Positions 56,368 through 64,000 of a stretch of DNA of 64,000 bases are shown here, piece after piece. The notes under the pieces were generated by a model. It was not told where the DNA came from. It saw only the letters and a list, made by a program, of their open reading frames with translations, and did not search any database. Within the stretch, counting starts at the first letter, position 1; each line of letters opens with the position of its first letter. This DNA is from Maratus speciosus. Lineage: Eukaryota; Arthropoda; Arachnida; Araneae; Salticidae. The DNA lies in the NCBI GenBank assembly GCA_963932465.1, contig OZ010792.1:110788935-110852934 (forward strand), given 5' to 3'. Both the position numbers and the translations under genes were made by a program.

Positions 56368-56775
56368 AAGTACATATAAATAAAATAGTTAAGTCATTTT
56401 AAGTAGTAAACATGTGTAATATTTTTTTTCTTTTTAAATATGTGGTAATTTGTCATTGTTTAGTTAAAAGTAAACACCAGTTTGGTATCTAATTTTATAT
56501 ATCATTCTTCGGAATATGTATATAATTTTCTTTAAACATATTCCGTATTATAAGTACTATAAATAGTAAGTAATATAATAGTAAGTATATTATAAGTACA
56601 TATAAATAAAATAGTTAAGTCATTTTAAGTAGTAAACATGTGTAATATTTTTTTTCTTTTTAAATATGTGGTAATTTGTCATTGTTTAGTTAAAAGTAAA
56701 CACCAGTTTGGTATCTAATTTTATATATCATTCTTCGGAATATGTATATAATTTTCTTTAAACATATTCCGTATT
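56368..56775. repeat. perfect tandem duplication of 182 bp
   Basis: Segments 56368-56549 and 56594-56775 appear identical over all 182 bases. They are separated by 44 bp of simple AAGTA/TATA sequence. It is either very recent or an assembly artefact. Confidence 0.9.
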
Positions 56776-57999
56776 CAATTTAAAATTTTCACCCGCTATT
56801 GCTTAAAAATGTATATCATTATTATTCTTTTTTATGGAACAACACGATATAAGTCATATTTAATTTATTTTATTTTTTATTCCTGTAAAATTTGTATCCT
56901 TTGAATATGAGCTAAATAGATTTTATATATTTGATAAGAAAATAATGATCTAAGAAATAGAAAAAAAAAAAAAAAAAAAAACAGAAGAAAATAGAAAGTA
57001 AAAAAAAAAAAAAAATACATCAGACAGTATACGTACTATTCTTAATTGTTTGAAAAACGTTTTGAACATAAAAAAGCAGTTATTAAATGGCTTAAAAATA
57101 TATTTAATACTGTATCATATAAGTAAATACGAACTTTTAAAAATATAAGGCAGTTTTATACATAAACTTCATATCAAGGCATAAACAACTCTTTATTTAT
57201 GTCTAAATTATTATGTGTAATTTTTTTTAGTGCCAACAATTACTTGTACCAGAACCGTTGCAAATTCGATTGCAGTAAAAGGAAATTTAATAATTATTTC
57301 TCGCATTACTCAATTTTAAAAATTTTAAATCATGAACAAAATATCGCAAAAAAATGCTTCCATATAAATTACAAAAATTAATATACCAATTTAAAAAACA
57401 CAAAAAATATTAATTAAACTTTATAATTATACTGCTAAACAGCAACGTAAACTGCAAAATATGAATAAAATGTTTCTCCGTTTGTTTAATGTTTCGAAAA
57501 TTTTACTGGATGATATAAAAAATTCATATTATTTTTAGAAATTTGGTAAATGTTAAATCTGAAACATTGGATATCAAAATTTGCGATTTTCAATAATAAA
57601 TTAAAAAATCAATAAGAATAAATCTTTATAAAGTTTCAGTTCCGTGATTAAAAACTGCAATATATACAGTCAAATTTCACAATATTAATGCTTTTTTTCA
57701 ATCTGAAAACTTTTCCTAATATCATAATAATATGAATCATCATATTTAGCCCCAAAATAATAATAATAACAAAAAATAAAATAAATGCCTGATGTCATAT
57801 ACTACAAGCGTTTATAGTCAGTAAACAGTAAAAAACAAACATAGAATAAACACAGTTACAAATGGCTTCAATTTAATGTTTTTATCTCTGATAAATGAAG
57901 CGATGAATCATTCAACTTTTCAAACCTATGTTGCAAGTTTTGTTTTTGAGCAAAGACAAATTATAATTATTTCACATATCGAAAATGAAGATTAAACTA
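56776..57999. other. unassigned AT-rich sequence with A-tracts
   Basis: A-runs lie at 56959-56981 and 57000-57014. The ORF at 57199-57381 has no recognisable motif. Nothing else is seen. Confidence 0.4.
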
Positions 58000-59525
58000 C
58001 ACTATGACGCAAAAGTTTAGACAATGAAGAAATTCTTACATACTTTGAAAAATATTTATTCAATTTTCAAATCACTGCTTGAAATTAATGTGCTGTACAT
58101 ATAAACAATATTTATAACAAAGAAAAGTGGAATTGTGCATATTGCAATAAATTAAATGGTAACAAAAATAAACTGCTGTCTCAAAAGTTTAGACACAAAT
58201 TAAATAAAATCGAAATAAACAATTTTTAAAACCTGGTTGCGCATCCATGCTTATGTATTACGTCATATACACGAGATTGCATGGAAGAAACTAAATCTTG
58301 CATAGTTTGTGGATCGATATCGTACCATGCATTCTCAATAGATGTCTTAAGTTCCTTTTCAGAAGAGTATTGTCTAGCGTTGCTATAAACTTTGCGACAC
58401 ATGATGCTCCAAAGGTTTTCTATAGGGTTAAGATCTGGGCTACATGCTGGCCAGTCGAGAACTCTTATATTATGGGAATTAAACCAAGATTTCGAATGTT
58501 TTGCAGTGTGAATTGAAGCATTGTCTTGCTGAAATTCCCACTGAGAACCCCCTAGAAGCTCAGCAAATGGCAGTAGGTTTTCTTCTAATGTCTGTGTATA
58601 ATGCTGTGAAGTTTGACGACCACTGGTGAAGGTCAGAGATACTTGTCCATTATAGCAAAAGGCTGCCCAAACCATCACCGAGCCCCCTCCTTGTCTGCGA
58701 CTAAAAAAACGTCGAGGTTCCTTCCGCAAGTCATGCCAATACGATAAACAACCATCTGGACCATCCAGATTCCACTTTTTTTCATCGCTAAATATGACTG
58801 ACTGCCATTTCTCTCCATATGACATATGCTTTCGAGCCCACATAAGTCTTTGTAACTTATGATATGGTTTCAGAGCTGGTTTCTTCTGCATTTTGCTATA
58901 AACGATTGTTCCTTTTTCCAAAATTCGTCTACGAATCGTATCCTTTGATACAGAGAGTCCCGATGAGCTTTGAACTCCACGTACGCTCATTTGTTGAGTA
59001 CTCGCTAGTCTTTGTATCAGGCGATCCTCTCGTACATTTGTCACACGTGGCCTCCCAGACCGACATTTTGCTTTATATTCGGAACCACTCGATAAAACTC
59101 GATAAATAGATTTTTTTGACCTATTAATAATAGCAGAAATTTCAGAAACGCTCTTCCCTTCACCATTCAACTGCCAAATCCTTGAAACCTTATTCACTTG
59201 AATTTCTTTAGCTCTCGGCATGTCGACTATGAAGCGCAATCGTTTGCAAAACTTAAGTACTCCAAATTTGTGACATCATCGATTCTAAATTTGCATATGC
59301 CAGCGAATATTCAAAGAAATTTAGAATAGTGTCTAAACTTTTGGGACAAGCACATTTGAATTTTTATGAAAAAAATTAGTATTATAGCAAATAAAACGAC
59401 TGTCTTTTGTACATAGCATTTTAAATCAGTTTTTGAATATATTTACAGGTTTTTGTAATTCTGACGTCATAATTCTACATTTTAAAGCTGAATGACGTCA
59501 TTGTCTAAACTTTTGCGTCATAGTG
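58000..59525 (-). mobile_element. Tc1-like DD34E transposon, apparently intact
   Basis: Terminal inverted repeats start CACTATGACGCAAAAGTTTA at both ends and are flanked by TA (57998-57999 and 59526-59527). It is 1,526 bp long with one uninterrupted transposase. Each end carries two related binding-site-like motifs: an outer one (58006-58024 and 59501-59521) and an inner one (58177-58196 and 59329-59349). This is the doubled inverted/direct repeat layout known from some Tc1 elements. Confidence 0.9.
58226..59221 (-). CDS. Tc1-family transposase (DD34E)
   Basis: 331 aa from the ATG at 59221. An in-frame ATG six codons further up is possible, but MPRAKE matches the usual family start. N-terminal helix-turn-helix domains lie at about residues 8-45 and 63-105 and bind the repeat ends. 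Between them is a GRPR-type hook (CRSGRPRV, about 53-60). The catalytic residues are D146 (VIFSDEKKW), D233 (EFQQDNASIH) and E268 (SPDLNPIENLW), with exactly 34 residues between the last two. The C terminus and length (family about 340 aa) look complete. The protein cuts and pastes the element at TA sites in the nucleus. No stop or frameshift is seen, so it may be active. Confidence 0.92.
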   Translation of the reverse strand: MPRAKEIQVNKVSRIWQLNGEGKSVSEISAIINRSKKSIYRVLSSGSEYKAKCRSGRPRVTNVREDRLIQRLASTQQMSVRGVQSSSGLSVSKDTIRRRILEKGTIVYSKMQKKPALKPYHKLQRLMWARKHMSYGEKWQSVIFSDEKKWNLDGPDGCLSYWHDLRKEPRRFFSRRQGGGSVMVWAAFCYNGQVSLTFTSGRQTSQHYTQTLEENLLPFAELLGGSQWEFQQDNASIHTAKHSKSWFNSHNIRVLDWPACSPDLNPIENLWSIMCRKVYSNARQYSSEKELKTSIENAWYDIDPQTMQDLVSSMQSRVYDVIHKHGCATRF

Positions 59526-59690
59526 TATCACTCATTCGTTTATTTACAAAGGTCAAGCAAATAGAATTACAGCATTGCTATTTAATTTTCAAAACAATTA
59601 TATTTCATTCCGTTACATTAAGAAGGCATATAACAGACGACCGTTAGTGAAATCAACAAGTTGGAAATTGCTCGTCAAACGTGGCAAATG
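59526..59690. other. short unassigned spacer
   Basis: Nothing is recognised between the two elements. Confidence 0.4.
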
Positions 59691-60412
59691 AGGTGCGTTC
59701 GTACTATAACTAGTTTTATAATTATTTTTTGCACCCCATATTGTACTGAATGTATAATTTTTTGCACTTCATAAAGCGCATAGTCTGATACATCATTAAA
59801 ATGCACTTCCAATATTTTTTTCCCATTCCCCGTAATGTAACGGAACACTTTTGACTGTCCCTGTAATTAAACTATACATCCGATTTTCCTAAAATTTGAA
59901 ATAGCTCAACAAAATTTTGCAACAATTATATATTTAAAATTTCAGACCATTCGGAAGGCTGTAATATCATTAAAATGCACTTGCAATAATTTATCCCATT
60001 GGCCGTAATGTAAAGAAAAACTTTTGACTGTTCCTGTAATTAAACTATACATCCGATTTTCCTAAAATTTGAAATGGCTCGACAAAATTTTGCAACAGTT
60101 ATATCTTTAAAATTTCAGATCATTCGGAAGGCTCTAATATCATTAAAATGCACTTGCAATAATTTTTCCCATTGGCCGTAATGTAAAGAAAAACTTTTGA
60201 CTGTCCCTGTAATTAAACTATACATCCGATTTTCATAAAATTTGAAATGGCTCGACAAAATTTTGCAACAATCATATATTTGAAATTTCAGACCATTCGG
60301 TTGGGTAGTTTTTGCTCTGTTACATGCGGACAGACGGACGGACAGACGGACAGACGGACGGACTGAACGACGACTATAGGTGCTACGTATTTATATAATT
60401 ACGAACGCACCT
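59691..60412. mobile_element. 722-bp TIR element with tandem array and microsatellite
   Basis: The left end AGGTGCGTTCGTA and the right end TACGAACGCACCT (as TTACGAACGCACCT) are inverted repeats. Inside, a unit of about 172 bp (marker TTTTGACTGTCCCTGTAATT) starts near 59849, 60022 and 60194. It is followed by a CGGACAGA microsatellite (60328-60364). There is no coding sequence. The plan is the same as in the TTAA element at 21589-22997, although the sequences differ. Confidence 0.75.
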
Positions 60413-60775
60413 AAAAATTTAGCATTAAACTACAGAAAAGAGATAAATTTTTATAAACGATTTCACTCATATTCAAAGGTATAAAAATCTATCGGAATAA
60501 AATATTAGAATTAAATATGACTTACTCGTTCGTTCTATAAATACCCAGATTAACACATATCCTTTTAATCCAAGCAATGGCGGCGGTGAAAATTTAATTC
60601 TTTCTGTTCTTATCTCATGAAGGTGCTGTAGATTACACGCGCGGAAATCAGCGTTCTGATTGGCTGTTAAGAATAGTACCAAAGATGATGTTTAACTATC
60701 GCTTGGAGCGTATCGTCTTAAAATCAGACGGTTGTTGGATAATTTACACATGTTTCTCGGTTTGTTTATAGCATG
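60413..60775. other. unassigned sequence
   Basis: A small GC-richer patch at 60575-60680 carries no recognised feature. Confidence 0.4.
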
Positions 60776-60911
60776 ATCATAGTAAGACATTTATGTGTCT
60801 TAAATTTAGACGTCTGTTATCTCTGAATTTTCAGATTCAGACACTTAAGTGACTGAAATTCTTTTTCAGTCACATATGTGTCTAAATTTAAGATGCCTCT
60901 ATTTGCAGTGT
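60776..60911. mobile_element. CACTG-type MITE fragment
   Basis: The right end, read inward, is CACTGCAAATAGAGGC, flanked by TA. Inside, GTGTCTTAAATTTAGAC pairs with GTGTCTAAATTTAAGA, and CAGTCAC/GTGACTG words match 50543-50700. The left terminus is missing. Confidence 0.6.
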
Positions 60912-61363
60912 AGTAACAGAAGTTACATTTTTGTTACACAAGTTACATTGAGCAACGCAAATTAGACAGTAGAAATGTATTTACATTAATCAAAAAGCAA
61001 TGGCACCCCTGAAGCACTTTGATGGTTTTTTATTATGCATATGAATTTTAAACTAGATTTTTGTTAATTTATCTACATCTGTTACAAATATGTAGTTACA
61101 GAAGTTACAGGTAACAGCTGTTACATTTAACAAAGAAAAAATTGTATTTTTTATAGTTTTATAATAATATGTAAATATTGAATTTATTTAAATTAAATTA
61201 ATTTCATATAATAAAAATAAAACTTTAATTAAAGTGACAATATTTAAATTTAAAATTTATGTAACAAAAGTTACAAACAGAAAACACACAAACCTGGAAT
61301 TCGGGTATTTTAGCTCACTGATCGTATGTGTGCAGAACAAATTCAAAATGGCTACAGCATATC
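60912..61363. repeat. GTTACA-rich sequence
   Basis: The word GTTACA or AGTTACA occurs about ten times between 60912 and 61275 and again near 61515, at irregular spacing. It is probably a degenerate simple repeat. No gene is seen. Confidence 0.5.
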
Positions 61364-61508
61364 TTTTCTAATATTTTTACCTACAAGTAAGCGCAGTAGT
61401 AACCTCTGTTGGGGACAATGGAAGTCATATCTTTCTAGTATTTTTACCTACAATTAAGCGCAGTAGTGTAGTAACCTCTGTTGGGGACAATGGAAGTCAT
61501 TTCTTTGG
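61364..61508. repeat. two-copy tandem repeat, period about 70 bp
   Basis: TTTTTACCTACAA.TAAGCG and CCTCTGTTGGGGACAATGGA occur in both copies. The second copy has a 5-bp GTAGT insertion. Confidence 0.8.
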
Positions 61509-61951
61509 TGAAAAAAGTTACAGTAACAGAGTTTACAATTTCAATCTTAAAATATAATAATAATAAATAAATATTTTAGTGTTTCAGGCCTTACTAGTTA
61601 AAATACTAGGTTTTATGATTACATAAAACCAGTTAAAAATGTGATTTAAAATATTATTAGTTAAAAACTTAAATTGAAAACTATGCCTACGGTTATCTGC
61701 ATAGACTGTTTTGTTAGTTAAGATGAACGAAAATGGATAATTTAAATTAAAAAATATATTTTTGAACATTTTTTTTCTGACGAAGTCCTTACTGATTATT
61801 TTAATGGAAACAAAAAAATAAAAGGAGTTCTTTCCCATTTTACCAAGAAAAAAAATTCTAATTGTGCGCATGAAAAGAATATAATTTTTTTTATTTCACC
61901 CAAATCATCATATAAAAATTTGATTTGTACCAACCGATTAGTAATAACGTC
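61509..61951. other. unassigned AT-rich sequence
   Basis: The minus-strand open frame at 61584-61871 is low complexity, with no domain. It is not called as a gene. Confidence 0.4.
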
Positions 61952-62150
61952 TAGTGATGGTAGAATGAATGATTCTACTATTCGAATGAATCATTCGGGC
62001 ATACGCAAAAGCAAAGCTATCAACCTTTGTTTCTTAAAATTCAATATCTACCAGAAATTTTGTATCGAAGAAAAAGTTTCTAATTTTAATTAGAATTAAT
62101 TTAAGAACTCCCATAAAGAATTTAAAAATTCATTTTACCCGGCTGCCAAG
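61952..62150. repeat. copy of the hAT-like / fold-back fragment at 45861
   Basis: It starts TAGTGATGG, continues with TCATTCGGGCATACGCAAAA and the ATTTTAATTAGAATTAA interior, all shared with 45861-46198 (reverse orientation of its right half). The right end is lost. Confidence 0.6.
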
Positions 62151-62918
62151 AAGGGTTATGTAGATTTCTTTATACCTTCGAAACAACCCAACGGCTGGGT
62201 GGATTTTAATGAATGAGATCTCAATCGATTCGTCTTAACCGTCCGATGGTTATAGGCTAAGTTTTGTTTTTATAAATTCAAAATGGCGGCCGTAAAATGC
62301 AAAATGGCGGTAGAGACGAGAAAAAAATTTTACGCACCCTATTGAGTAACATATCTTTGGATGACGATGTTTCATTGACTATTTTACAGTCAGATGCTCC
62401 GTTTAAATATTACACCACATGGAAGTTGTGTAGGGAGGATCTCTAGCTTTACTGCAACTCTAACCATCATAGATATCTATATAGGCCTCATCAAAACAGT
62501 GTTTATAGATAGGAACTAACAATTTAACACAACTTAAAAGTCATCAATACAAGTAAATAAAAAAAAGGTAAGAAATGTAAAAAATAGTTTCGCATTGATA
62601 AGAAATAATTAATTAGATCGCGCAGTCGGGTTTTTTGATTTTTTAAATATAATATATTATTATCTTCAAAATTTCTTAAGATAGTTTATTAAGAGCCATT
62701 ATTTTGAAAATCAGACAAGTGTGATAGTTGTATTTTTTGTTTTGCTTGATTTTTTTTTATGCTGAAGTAGATCACATTTAATGAATAATGTGCAAGTTTG
62801 AAGCCCTGAAAAATGTTTCCCTTCCCTGTAGAAAATGTCAAAGTTCAAGGTTGTGACCGTCATTTTTCATGAAAAGTGAAATGCGAGTATGTTTACAGTG
62901 CTAAAGCTTTGGAAAGCA
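62151..62918. other. unassigned, with AAAATGGCGG repeat words
   Basis: AAAATGGCGG occurs twice at 62280-62312 and once at 28900, suggesting a shared old repeat. No gene is seen. Confidence 0.4.
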
Positions 62919-64000
62919 ACGACATCCCAAAATTCTTTTGTGATGAAATATTAGTATAACACTACCTGCTTAGTAGACTGCATTCGTTTCCATGAGGCAT
63001 TGTTATTTTACATTGTTATGTTGCCTCAAAATGCAATGAAAATGACGTTTTTGTCCGTTTTCCGCACGTATTTTCTTATTTAAGCAATAGTACCCCAAAC
63101 TTTTTCTTATAGAATATCAAAGTGTACTACTAGGACAAGCTAAATAATATAAAACTTTACCGGAATATTGCTGCTATTAGCAGTAATAGTCTGTTAAATA
63201 TTCAAAAATTTCAAAATAGGCAGCATTTCAATTAGTCTTTTCTCAAAACAGCATCACAGTTCAGTAAAACAAAATATATCACTTAGTAGTTGGAAGTATG
63301 TACAAACACATGGAAAAGAAAAAAAAGTGGGGTTTCGTCATATTTTTATTAAAAAAATGTCAAAAGTCACAAAAAAGACTGCAATTTATCATACTTTTTC
63401 CCTATCAGAAAACGAAACATCCCGTTTCCCTTTCCGCTAGCTATGTTTTTTTCCCTATGAGAAAATGGAATATCCCTTTTTCTTTCCCCTTCTTGTTCTA
63501 AATGGAAAAAAGGGAAATTTAAACAGGGTATTTTGACTGTGAATTTTTGTAAATTTCGTTATTTAAAAAAAAAAATATGACGAGGCCCCACTTTTTTTTT
63601 CTTTTCCATGTATTTGTACATACTTCCAACTACTGCGTGATATATTTTGTTTTATTGAACCGTGATGCTGTTTTGAGAAAAGACTAATTGAAATGCTGCC
63701 TATTGTGAAATTTTTGAATATTTAACAGACTATTCCTGCTAACAGCAGCAATATTCCGGTAAAGTTTTATATTATTTAGCTTGTCCTAGTAGTACACTTT
63801 GATATTCTATAAGAAAAAGTTTGGGGTACTATTGCTTAAATAAGAAAATACGTGCGGAAAACGGACAATAACGACATTTTCACTGCATTTTGTGGCAACA
63901 TAACAATGTAAAAAAACAATGCCCCATGGAAACGAATACAGTCTACTAAGCAGGTAGTGTTATACTAATATTTCATCATAAAAGAATTTTGGGATGTCGT
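62919..64000. repeat. large palindrome cut by the window edge
   Basis: Arm 62919-63345 and arm 63578-64000 are reverse complements with few differences. They share, for example, GGAAGTATGTACAAA and GTCCTAGTAGTACACTTTGA in opposite sense. The centre is at about 63460. The last base of the window still pairs with 62919, so the arms may be longer. The unpaired centre holds C/T-rich CCCTTTTTCTTTCCCC words. It is a long fold-back element or a recent inverted duplication. Confidence 0.85.

Noticed and set aside
61584..61871. 95-codon minus-strand open frame
   Set aside because: It has low-complexity F/N/I/K composition in AT-rich DNA. No homologous motif or start context is recognised.

Overview
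The window is eukaryotic, AT-rich, non-genic DNA made almost wholly of transposable elements in various states of decay. The mix of Ty3/gypsy LTR elements with intact or broken gag-pol, Tc1/mariner and pogo/Tigger elements, a Helitron with a hairpin-CTAG 3' end, hAT- and TTAA-flanked short elements, a tRNA-derived SINE and many fold-back MITEs fits a large arthropod genome. An arachnid such as a spider is my guess, but nothing here proves the lineage. No host housekeeping gene, rRNA or functional tRNA is visible. I found two long intact reading frames: a gag-protease-transmembrane ORF in a young LTR element (52042-54216) and a Tc1 transposase (58226-59221).

Layout. 0-11.8 kb: fold-back and MITE territory. 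It holds a paired tRNA-like fold-back, a hAT MITE with a perfect 8-bp target duplication, TA-flanked MITEs, and a three-level nest at 8.8-10 kb (mariner > MITE > MITE). 11.95-15.52 kb: a short, internally deleted gypsy copy on the minus strand with both LTRs. 16.5-29.7 kb: CACTG-type MITEs, TTAA elements, a diverged 0.6-kb duplication, a 1.4-kb TTAA element carrying a tandem array and a CAGA-type microsatellite, a SINE, a 2.8-kb Helitron with about nine internal repeats, and a second paired tRNA-like fold-back.

30.2-45.9 kb is, I infer, one large gypsy element on the minus strand. Its pol is interrupted by about 5.3 kb of satellite DNA (33.3-38.6 kb). Its gag is interrupted by a 5,174-bp element (39907-45080) with CATAG ends, a 3-bp target duplication and subterminal TGACGTCA-rich repeats. 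Inside that insert, on the minus strand, is an exon-like open stretch that reads as a signal peptide followed by a consensus 5' splice site, with a phase-compatible candidate terminal exon 2.1 kb further on. This is the most speculative and possibly the most interesting item.

46.9-49.9 kb: a decayed pogo/Tigger element with a MITE inside. 51.36-56.01 kb: a young LTR element (LTRs about 99% alike) that lacks RT, RNase H and integrase but keeps an open gag-pro frame running into two membrane segments. 58.0-59.5 kb: an apparently intact Tc1-like DD34E element with doubled (IR/DR-type) ends. 59.7-60.4 kb: a second element with the plan TIR + tandem array + microsatellite. 62.9 kb to the window edge: a long palindrome that runs out of the window.
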